From contig KN817650.1 of NCBI GenBank assembly GCA_000827495.1, positions 37,590 through 101,589 on the forward strand: a DNA stretch of 64,000 nucleotides. Direction: 5' to 3'. The position numbers and the translations under genes are program-made. The stretch is from Hypholoma sublateritium FD-334 SS-4. Taxonomy: Eukaryota > Basidiomycota > Agaricomycetes > Agaricales > Strophariaceae. Positions 56,988 to 64,000 of the stretch are shown piece by piece (position 1 is the stretch's first letter; every line of letters starts with the position of its first letter). A model generated the notes under the pieces. It worked only from the letters and a program-made list of their open reading frames with translations, ran no database searches and was not told the DNA's origin.

Positions 56988-57983
56988 ATGTCTCCGTCAG
57001 CGGAAGAAGAACAGAGAAAGATCGACAAAGCTGTGGAGGAACATCTAGCCGCTATTCAGGTTCTGAGATATAAGAGAAACTGCTTCGCATCTATATCACG
57101 GCTGCCTCCCGAAATCCTTTCTCTAATCTTTTCTTTTGTAAAGCTTTCCTACCGAATCAATTCTCTGATATGGATCCAAATCACCCATGTCAGCACACAT
57201 TGGAGATCCGTAGCGATAGATTCACCAACGTTATGGGACGATCCCCCGCTTGAAAATTCCCAATGGATGGAAGAGATGCTCAAAAGATCTAAAACAGCAG
57301 GCCTTACCATAACCGCCGACCTCTCAAAACACCCATCCCGGCTCAGGATAGCGGGACTCACCGTAATCCTGCGAGATCATGACGCACGAATCCAGCATCT
57401 GGCACTTGCCAATATAACTTACAAACGCCAGGAATTTTTGCAAAATTTGCCTGTATCCACTCCGCGACTGGAAACTCTGCGCCTGTCCTCCCTGCTAGGG
57501 CGAACACGTCCGGAAAAAATCTGCATTCCCAACACGGTTCTGAACAACGCAGAGAATCTCCGTCAGTTAGATATCTCAGGCTTCAACGTTCACTGGCATT
57601 GCTTTCCTCTCTCTAATATCACGCACCTCAAACTACGCGACATTGCGTGCACAGCGAGGCCCACGTGGACGCAGTTCATTGACGCGCTTGCGAAAATGTC
57701 CAAACTGGAATCTTTGTACATTGAATCCGTCCTCGATCCAACCGTCAAGCTTCCGGCCGACACAACTTCTGGCCCGATACATTTATCGCGCCTCCAAATC
57801 TTGACTGTGAAATCCCCAACTACGGAGGTCAAAATGTTTTTCGAACATGTTACCTTTCCCCCAAACGCCATAGTCCATGTCACGGGGTGTAACGATTTAG
57901 GGTCTCAAGGTACGTGGGAACGTCTCAAGATCAAAATCGGCACACGTTCTTTCGTGGGAGTTTACTTTCACACGGGCTCTTAG
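56988..57983 (+). CDS. F-box protein of the basidiomycete expansion
   Basis: A single-exon frame of 331 codons. After a charged N-terminal helix (EEEQRKIDKAVEEHLAAIQ) comes an F-box: ISRLPPEILSLIFSFVKLS, then IQITHVSTHWRSVAIDSPTL and LWDDPPL. Leucine-rich-repeat-like strands follow (RLETLRLSSLLGR, NLRQLDISGFNVHW, LSNITHLKLRDIACT, LSRLQILTVKSP). This is the typical layout of the large agaricomycete F-box families, which act as substrate receptors of SCF ubiquitin ligases. The target is unknown. The chromovirus 3' LTR begins within about 100 bp of its stop codon, so the insertion may have altered its 3' end. Confidence 0.85.
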   Translation: MSPSAEEEQRKIDKAVEEHLAAIQVLRYKRNCFASISRLPPEILSLIFSFVKLSYRINSLIWIQITHVSTHWRSVAIDSPTLWDDPPLENSQWMEEMLKRSKTAGLTITADLSKHPSRLRIAGLTVILRDHDARIQHLALANITYKRQEFLQNLPVSTPRLETLRLSSLLGRTRPEKICIPNTVLNNAENLRQLDISGFNVHWHCFPLSNITHLKLRDIACTARPTWTQFIDALAKMSKLESLYIESVLDPTVKLPADTTSGPIHLSRLQILTVKSPTTEVKMFFEHVTFPPNAIVHVTGCNDLGSQGTWERLKIKIGTRSFVGVYFHTGS

Positions 57984-58073
57984 GATCGTCGAGAGCTATG
58001 TAAAAGGTCGTGGTCGTCGTTTGGCACAACGGTGAGAAGTTGGTGGAGGTTGAGGTTTGGGTAGTCTGGTAAG

Positions 58074-58408
58074 TGACAGTTTTAACACCACTAAATTGAC
58101 TGGTCTAACTGTACTACATGAGCTACCTTTTATACTGTGCTAGGAGTACCTAAAGTAGACTAGAAATGAGATAAAACTTTGGTGTTACACATAAGAGCNA
58201 GAGGGACAGGATGTTTACTAAGAAATCCTGTAATCATGACTAAGGGATTACAAAGGCTAAGGTGATTTATAAGAGACATAGTCATCTGGGATGAATAAGT
58301 AGAACGACGAGAGGAAAGCAGGTAGGAGGATTGAGGGCAGGGGGAGATGTACGAACAGAGATAAGATAACAGCATAGATAAGCGGCTTCCGGGAACCGGA
58401 TCGTTACA
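58074..58408 (-). repeat. Probable 3' LTR of the chromovirus
   Basis: On the minus strand the purine-rich tract AGGATCAGGAGGGCG is followed two bases later by TGTAACGATCCGG, a typical polypurine tract then LTR start, at 58408. The distal end is uncertain; TG/CA logic suggests about 58074 (minus end ACTGTCA). The 5' LTR is not in the window, so the limits cannot be confirmed by pairing. One undetermined base lies inside (58199). Confidence 0.55.
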
Positions 58409-58652
58409 TACGCCCTCCTGATCCTGGACACGGGTCAACGTGGGGGAGGATCACAAAAATAGCGGGGAGATGAGAAACGAGGAACATATCAGGTAGTATG
58501 AAAGCAAGGGCTACAGAACTCGAGAACAATTGGCAAACATGGTGAAAGCGGTTGCAAGACAAAGGCGGAGATGGCGGAAGTAGCGAGAGGTAGTAGTACA
58601 TGGGCAGACATGATGAAAAGGGTTACATGACAAATACTGACCAATTCATTAA

Positions 58653-59732
58653 TCATCCCCGGAATAGAGACGATGGTCGAAGAGGCGACCCTGGGAGTCG
58701 AGATGCCGCCGTGAAGGTAATGGCGGTCGCGGGAGATGGATAAGGTGTGGGAGACCACTTCCGTACCTCAGGCCGATAAGGGGACGGATGAGGAGTGTGG
58801 GATCCGGCCCAGGAACGAGGGGTACTGGTGGTACCATTGGGCGGTAACTGGCGACGGGCCACGGGAATTGGGGGGTACACCATGTCATAGTGTAATTGAA
58901 AATGAGCCAGAGTCGGGGCTACCCCAGAGAAGGTTACCCGTCCGGAAGAATCGATGGTGGCAAACTGGATGAGCGGTTCATTTTCCAGCAAGTAATGTCG
59001 TGCTTGCTTATTGAAGATTTCGGCGAAGACCCGGTAGCCGTCTACCGTCGTATCGTCCAAGACAAGTCCGTGTCGGAGTTGGTAGTCAGTCGTGATGAAG
59101 AGACCGACTTGGCCAATATGATACAGGTGAGTATTGCGCCCGTCGATTAAGTAGAAAGTGAGCCAATTCCTCCTGATCATGGAGATATACGGAATCCGGC
59201 GGACCGGCATTGGGGGAACGGTCAAAGTGGGATACTGGGTGGTGCTAGACGTGGATGGGAGTGGATTCGTGGCCACGGTGGTTCGCATACGCCATCGGGG
59301 AGGTAGAGCGCTTGCCACGAGCCTAGGCACGGAGACCGTTTTAGCGCGCGAGACAGATGCACGTGGTGATGGTGTGCGATGACTGAGGAGAGGATCGTCC
59401 TCGCCGTTGAGTTCGTCAATGTCCGAGTCCGAATCCATGGGGTCCGTGTCCGAGAAGAGGGTGGTGTGATCGGTGGTATCCAGGGCTACGGACGCACTGC
59501 GCGAATTCGGAGGAGGTGCTGGGGGGTTCGCGTGCGTGGTAGTTGTGGGATCCGCAGTCGCAGGGTGCGTCTTCAGGATGCGGAGCGCCGTGCGAAGTAC
59601 GCCGGGGTTAGGCCCTGCGGTAGTGTCGATGTCTGCCGTGGAAGTGCTGCCGCCTGGGTGATCGCCGGGGGGATCGACGTCCATGGTGGCAACTGGCGGG
59701 ATTAGCGCCCGTGCCCTGGTGATAGGCGCCAT
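58653..59732 (-). CDS. Extra ORF downstream of pol in the retrotransposon
   Basis: A 359-codon frame begins 107 bp after the pol stop, on the same strand. The N-terminal half is Thr/Pro/Asp-rich and disordered-looking (MDVDPPGDHPGGSTSTADID; DSDSDIDELNGEDDPLL). The second half has a more folded-looking core (RRIPYISMIRRNWLTFYLID, TDYQLRHGLVLDDTTVDGYR, FAEIFNKQARHYLLENEPLI) followed by a Pro/Ser-rich end. I see no signal peptide, membrane span, zinc knuckle or known domain. Its position is that of an additional or env-like ORF, but it does not look like an envelope protein. It could be a displaced gag or a captured host gene. Confidence 0.7.
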   Translation of the reverse strand: MAPITRARALIPPVATMDVDPPGDHPGGSTSTADIDTTAGPNPGVLRTALRILKTHPATADPTTTTHANPPAPPPNSRSASVALDTTDHTTLFSDTDPMDSDSDIDELNGEDDPLLSHRTPSPRASVSRAKTVSVPRLVASALPPRWRMRTTVATNPLPSTSSTTQYPTLTVPPMPVRRIPYISMIRRNWLTFYLIDGRNTHLYHIGQVGLFITTDYQLRHGLVLDDTTVDGYRVFAEIFNKQARHYLLENEPLIQFATIDSSGRVTFSGVAPTLAHFQLHYDMVYPPIPVARRQLPPNGTTSTPRSWAGSHTPHPSPYRPEVRKWSPTPYPSPATAITFTAASRLPGSPLRPSSLFRG

Positions 59733-59839
59733 GTGAGATCACGGGCAATGGATTGGTTGTGCGTGTTGTTTGTGTTTCTGGTAGGTTTGGAGTGTGTTGT
59801 GGGAGTACTGAGACGGCCTCCACTTCGTCTTTCTTTCTT

Positions 59840-62800
59840 TTATAGCTTAAAGTGAAGAGTGGTGGCAGAACTGAGTAATCCAAGGGAGATCTGAGGATCT
59901 ATGTCGATGTTTTCAGTTCCAAAAGGTAGTGATTGAATAGATTTAACTCCTTGGAGTTCTAAATAAGAGGTAAGCGCATTTAGATCTGCAATCTTACTAT
60001 ACGGAAGCCAGGTGATGTCTCCGGCTTTCCATAAAATTTTAAATCGTGCCTCTGTTCCAGCACCATAGTGCCCAAGTATCTTGTCCACGGCCCATTCAGG
60101 GTCCGTTTCAAAATTGTGATTAAGCTGCTGGAATTCTCGCCCAGGAAATAGGCGATCATCATTTGGCACGTGGATCCTTAGTAGTGATGCGTGAAAAGTG
60201 TCATATACTCCCTTCTGTTTGAGTGTGGGGGGGAGCTGGATCTGGTACGAAAAGTTACCGAAATCCTTGAGAATTCGGTACGGCCCAATGAATTTCGGAA
60301 TAAGTTTTCGTGCGAGTCCTTTGGGAAAGGAAATATTTTTTGTTGAAATATATACCAGATCCTGTTCCTGAAACGGTGCTGGTCGCCGGTGTTTATTTGC
60401 ATCCTGTGTTTGCTTCACTCGGGCCGTTAAGAGTGAATCATGAGCCGATACAATGGCTAGCTTGCGTTGCAGGGCGAAATTACGAATAGCAGGGTATTCC
60501 GATTTACTCGCAGATGTCCAGATCATGGATCGTGGCATAAGTCCCGTGTTGAGGAAGAAGGGAGCATATCCCGTGGACGCCGAGCGAGACGAATTAATCG
60601 CAAATTCTATAGATGGTAATTTGGCTACCCAATCCGTCTGTTTGCTATCAATGCACTGCCGGAGCATTTGTGTGACAGTGCGATTGGCACGTTCTGTCGA
60701 TCCATCCGTCTCAGGGTGATACGCGCTTGACAGTTTGAGCTGTGTACCAATTAATTGGTGTAGCCTTTCCCAGAACTGACTGGTGAATAGAACATCTCTA
60801 TCACTGATGATGTGTTTTGGTAATCCATGTAGCTTATAGACATGTTCGAACATGACCTCCGCGATGTCGTGAGCTGTGTATGTGATTTTTCCGGGGATCA
60901 GATGCACCATTGCCGTAAGCAGGCAGATGACCACAATTATGGAGTTAAACGAGCTGTCTCTATTTTTGGAGTCCGGCAGAGGCCCTACGAAATCAATTCC
61001 AATTGCCTCCCAGGGAAGTGCTGGTACTGGCAGAGGATTTAATAATCCATAGGGCTTCTGATTTGGTGGCTTGCTTCGCTTGCAAGTTACACAGCTGTCG
61101 CAGAAGGCTGCCACATCAGTCGAGATATCCTTCCACCAGACATGTGATCGAAGATATGTGAGTGTCTTGTTTGTCCCGAGATGTGCAAGTAAGGAGTGAG
61201 CCTCGGATATTATTATTTCCCGCGCACTTCGTCCATTGATAATTATATTGGGAATGCATAGTCGTTTTGACTGTTCCTCCTGGAGATAGATTAACCCATT
61301 TTGTTGTATAAAGTTTTTGTATTCATTTGGAGCATGAATAATCTTCTCAAAGAATGAGTCTTTATCGTACTGATTTTTCAACCCTGCTTCTAGGTCTATT
61401 CCTTGTTCGGACTGTGAGATCACAGTCAGTAGTGATGTCTGATGAGCCAATGACTCGATCCTAAGTTCAGGATTGTCTTGTGACTTAGCAGATGGAGATA
61501 TTGTATCCATTTGGTTGCCGGGTGTTCTTGACGTCACTATATTTCCTTTTTTCGGTAGCTGATTTGACTTTTTGGGCCGTCCTCGTGGTCTCTTGGTACC
61601 CTTCCCGCCCTCCTTTCGTTCGACAGGGCCCTTGAGAACGAAATGACCCCGCATTCGTTTCGCAAATTCTTTACTTGTTTCAGGTCGTCCTGTTTCGGCG
61701 AGAGGAGGCTTTTTACGTGGTTGCCTTTGCTTGGCTACGCGTGCCTCGGCGCCTGCTAAAACTGGCATGATCGCGGCAGCTGCTAATGAAATGTCTTCAT
61801 TTACAACATCGTTATATGTGTATTCCGATGGCGCTCGCACGGTAGCAGGCGAATCATTAGAGTACATGCGCGACAATGCGTCGGCCACAACATTTTCTGT
61901 CCCTGGGACATAGAGGACTTCAAAATTGAACGCGCTGATTTTTTCACACCAGCGTGCCTGACGTCCCGAGAGATTGGGCTGTCTGAGGAGGTGTACGAGA
62001 CCTTTATGGTCTGTGACCCATTTGAATTTAATACCATATAGGATATCTTGATGGCGCAGCATCGTTTCGATACCTGCGAGCATTTCAATTTCGTGAACGG
62101 GATAATTTTGTTGTGCTGCGCTTAACTTGGCGGAGTAAAATGCCGCAATTCTCGCATTGCGCCAATCATTTCCTTGACTAATGAGTCCTGCGACGCCCGT
62201 GGCGCAGCCATCAGTGACCATCCAGACTGGTGGCACGTCGGATTTGTAACTAATGGGCACGCGCGAGTGGTCGCGTGCGTCCTGGGTATGACGTTTAACG
62301 TCCTCAAATGCTCGCTGATGAGTGTACGTCCTTTGAAATGGAACGGTATCCCCAGTAAGCGCGTGAAGCACTGCCATGGGGATGCGCACATTCGGAATGT
62401 CGTCAGCAAGGTATCCAACGGAGCCCAGGAAACCGCGAAGTAAGTCTCGATTTGTCGGCATTTTCCAATTGATTACTGAGTCGACTTTATCGGGGTCCAT
62501 CTTGATTCCATCATCATTGATTATTCGACCCAGAATTTTGAGTTCAGGTTGCAGGAAATACAGCTTTTTCCTGCTGAGATATAATTTTTCTTTAGTGAGA
62601 ATATCAATAATTAATTTGACGTGGTTGATGTGGTCATGGAGAGTGTCGGAATAGATTATTATATCGTCCAGGTAAATGTCCATAAATCTTCCGATATAAT
62701 CAGAAAATATATGGTTCATCAGGGACTGGTACGTCGCGGGTGCGTTGCAGTCGCCTATTTGAATGACCAGGCTGACCATATTCCCATCTGGGGTTGTCAC

Positions 62801-63871
62801 AGCCGTTCGTTCGACGTGGTCCGGTTCAATTCTGATTTGTTCGTAGGCATCCTTGCCATCCATAGACGAGCGAAATGGATGTGACGCCGCACGTCGTAAT
62901 ATTCCTTCCGGATCTGGAAGTGGCGACGTCATCTTTGTTGTGTTTTCGTTACGTGCGCGAAGATCTACAACCGTTCGAAGCGTCGCTGGTTCACCAGTTT
63001 TACTTGGTTTGGGAATTAATAGCATTGGGACGGTGTTCTGGGAGCTGGTAACTCGCCAGCGTCCCGTTTGGAGGTATGCATTTCGTTTCTCGGCCCATTC
63101 TTTACGAAACGCTTCTGGACAGCGTGCTGGACGCCAACGATACGTTTTGTTTAAATCAATCAACGGAATGGTGTGATTGATGGCTCGTAACGGGGGAAGC
63201 CCCGTTTCGCTCGCCGTTTTACAGAGTGGTTCGGCATAGCGTATCAGCGCGGCGCGTGCCGCGGCCACAGACGCGCCCTCCATCGTAACGTTACGAGAGC
63301 TTATGGCCGTGACCGCCTTGCCTTCAAGCGGCAGGCTAGTGTCACTGCCAACCATAACACGAGCAGGATTAAATCCTACACACACGCTATGCTGAAACAT
63401 GAATGGGGATCCGAGAATAAGGTCATATTGAGAGATGTTGATTATATCAAAGTAGCGTTGCTCAGTAATGCCTTCGTATTTGAGTTGCGCTTGTGTACTG
63501 CAGTTAATTTTAGATCGTGAGCCTTGTACGGCTAGCTGTAGTGCGATAGGTGTCTCGAGAGTTTTTCGTGTGAGTTTTAATTGATCCGTTAATGTTGCTG
63601 AGATGAAATCTCCCAGTGATCCAGAGTCAAGAAGTGCGCGTGCCGGCTGATTATTGATAGAGACATTAATGACAACCGGCCGGGGCACCGTGCGCACCAC
63701 ATTCTTGACTTGAGCAGCCGTACGTTGCATGGCAGCAAAAGTGCCTCTGGGTATCTGCGTCGCCGCCAGGGAAATCTCGTTCAGGGACTGTCCGGCGGTT
63801 TCATCCCGATCCGAAAACCCGGTGAGAGGCTTGCTGTCGGGCAAGACACGAATCACAAAACACACAACCAC
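59840..63871 (-). CDS. Pol polyprotein: protease, reverse transcriptase, RNase H, integrase, chromodomain
   Basis: The 1343-codon frame holds all pol enzymes in Ty3 order. Retropepsin LLDSGSLGDF is near residue 85. Reverse transcriptase has VPMLLIPKPS, VVDLRARNEN, SSMDGKDAYEQI and the catalytic YLDDIIIYS near 400. RNase H has MVTDGCATG near 555 and VVADALSRM near 665. A basic linker near 755-770 carries the AT-hook-like RPRGRPKK. Integrase has an HHCC zinc site (HSLLAHLGTNKT; CDSCVTCKRSK) and catalytic D960, D1024 and E1060 with the D-35-E spacing (GIDFVGPL, ISDRDVLF, SSAYHPETDGSTERANRT). A chromodomain-like end is EWAVDKILGHYG, then FKILWKAGDITWLPYSKI. No frameshift or stop. The true N terminus may continue upstream, since the start ATG is only the first in frame. 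Confidence 0.93.
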   Translation of the reverse strand: MVVCFVIRVLPDSKPLTGFSDRDETAGQSLNEISLAATQIPRGTFAAMQRTAAQVKNVVRTVPRPVVINVSINNQPARALLDSGSLGDFISATLTDQLKLTRKTLETPIALQLAVQGSRSKINCSTQAQLKYEGITEQRYFDIINISQYDLILGSPFMFQHSVCVGFNPARVMVGSDTSLPLEGKAVTAISSRNVTMEGASVAAARAALIRYAEPLCKTASETGLPPLRAINHTIPLIDLNKTYRWRPARCPEAFRKEWAEKRNAYLQTGRWRVTSSQNTVPMLLIPKPSKTGEPATLRTVVDLRARNENTTKMTSPLPDPEGILRRAASHPFRSSMDGKDAYEQIRIEPDHVERTAVTTPDGNMVSLVIQIGDCNAPATYQSLMNHIFSDYIGRFMDIYLDDIIIYSDTLHDHINHVKLIIDILTKEKLYLSRKKLYFLQPELKILGRIINDDGIKMDPDKVDSVINWKMPTNRDLLRGFLGSVGYLADDIPNVRIPMAVLHALTGDTVPFQRTYTHQRAFEDVKRHTQDARDHSRVPISYKSDVPPVWMVTDGCATGVAGLISQGNDWRNARIAAFYSAKLSAAQQNYPVHEIEMLAGIETMLRHQDILYGIKFKWVTDHKGLVHLLRQPNLSGRQARWCEKISAFNFEVLYVPGTENVVADALSRMYSNDSPATVRAPSEYTYNDVVNEDISLAAAAIMPVLAGAEARVAKQRQPRKKPPLAETGRPETSKEFAKRMRGHFVLKGPVERKEGGKGTKRPRGRPKKSNQLPKKGNIVTSRTPGNQMDTISPSAKSQDNPELRIESLAHQTSLLTVISQSEQGIDLEAGLKNQYDKDSFFEKIIHAPNEYKNFIQQNGLIYLQEEQSKRLCIPNIIINGRSAREIIISEAHSLLAHLGTNKTLTYLRSHVWWKDISTDVAAFCDSCVTCKRSKPPNQKPYGLLNPLPVPALPWEAIGIDFVGPLPDSKNRDSSFNSIIVVICLLTAMVHLIPGKITYTAHDIAEVMFEHVYKLHGLPKHIISDRDVLFTSQFWERLHQLIGTQLKLSSAYHPETDGSTERANRTVTQMLRQCIDSKQTDWVAKLPSIEFAINSSRSASTGYAPFFLNTGLMPRSMIWTSASKSEYPAIRNFALQRKLAIVSAHDSLLTARVKQTQDANKHRRPAPFQEQDLVYISTKNISFPKGLARKLIPKFIGPYRILKDFGNFSYQIQLPPTLKQKGVYDTFHASLLRIHVPNDDRLFPGREFQQLNHNFETDPEWAVDKILGHYGAGTEARFKILWKAGDITWLPYSKIADLNALTSYLELQGVKSIQSLPFGTENIDIDPQISLGLLSSATTLHFKL

Positions 63872-64000
63872 TGCGGAGCGAGATTCTATCCCTAGATCGA
63901 GCGNCGCTCTTCCTAGTACTATAAAATCTAATGTGTGCTCTGCCCCGTAGTAGCTAGCTAATGTAACTTTATGTCTTTCTCTTCAACAATACCCTGCGGT
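63872..64000. other. Upstream edge of the retrotransposon pol region
   Basis: The last 129 bases contain in-frame stops relative to pol and one N in a small palindrome (GAGCGNCGCTC at 63899-63909). No gag zinc knuckle is seen. Confidence 0.4.

Larger units (their letters stand above)
58074..64000 (-). mobile_element. Ty3/gypsy chromovirus retrotransposon, incomplete in window
   Basis: Reading on the minus strand: pol polyprotein (63871-59840), an additional ORF (59732-58653), a non-coding tail, a polypurine tract and a probable LTR. Gag and the 5' LTR are not seen and would lie beyond 64000, unless the element is truncated. The pol frame is uninterrupted for 1343 codons, so the element is young. 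It is related to fungal chromoviruses because of domain order and the C-terminal chromodomain. Confidence 0.88.

Noticed and set aside
1..64000. CRISPR arrays, operons, tRNA or rRNA genes
   Set aside because: No regularly spaced repeats; gene structure is eukaryotic with introns; no tRNA B-box with matching A-box and acceptor stem was found by eye, though a covariance search would be more sensitive.

Overview
The window is nuclear DNA of a filamentous basidiomycete, most likely an Agaricomycete. Genes are dense and broken by many short GT-AG introns of about 44 to 65 nt. The gene set (velvet regulator, lanosterol synthase, Snx41/Atg20, Ty3-type chromovirus, repeat-rich CYSTM protein) is fungal, and F-box genes of the basidiomycete type are present. 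I rebuilt most gene models by hand-splicing the translated frames, so coding spans are given from start codon to stop codon and include introns.

Layout. 1-674: a probable small terminal-inverted-repeat element, then gene-free DNA. 675-12673 (minus strand): IML1/DEPDC5-like SEACIT subunit, cytochrome c1, a small Gln/Pro/Tyr-rich CYSTM protein, a velvet-domain regulator with a duplicated 3' end, and TIM23. 12862-13936 (plus): a mitochondrial-looking TPR protein sharing a 188-bp promoter with TIM23. 14180-20296 (minus): a P-loop polynucleotide-kinase-like protein, sorting nexin Snx41/Atg20 and BFR2. 20942-25077 (plus): an F-box/zinc-finger protein and a C2H2 zinc-finger protein. 25385-25590: a decayed copy of the VMS1 3' end. 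25919-28065 (minus): a flavin amine oxidase. 28066-31195: 3.1 kb without recognisable genes.

31196-36033 (plus) is pyruvate decarboxylase. One of its introns carries a roughly 2-kb transposon with 351-bp inverted repeats and a 6-bp target duplication. The assembly has a 25-N gap inside this element, with a 257-bp unmerged overlap around it. 36553-38719 (minus) is VMS1/ANKZF1, then two tandem phosphomannomutase genes, then DNA polymerase delta (POL3), a SET-domain protein, a possible 49-aa membrane protein, RPL30, an ARP9-like actin-related protein, lanosterol synthase (ERG7), a small unknown gene and an F-box gene. The right end (about 58.07-64.0 kb) is a minus-strand Ty3/gypsy chromovirus with its 3' LTR, an extra ORF after pol, and a pol polyprotein carrying an AT-hook-like linker and a chromodomain. 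Its gag and 5' LTR lie outside the window or are missing.

The genes are mostly unrelated housekeeping functions: TORC1 signalling, respiration, mitochondrial import, ribosome biogenesis and ribosome quality control, replication, sterol synthesis, and GDP-mannose supply. I see no biosynthetic cluster, defence island, CRISPR array or recognisable tRNA/rRNA gene. The most interesting signals are the intronic transposon with its assembly artefact, the PMM tandem pair with one altered active-site-region residue, the VMS1 gene fragment, the extra retrotransposon ORF, and the variant motifs in lanosterol synthase.
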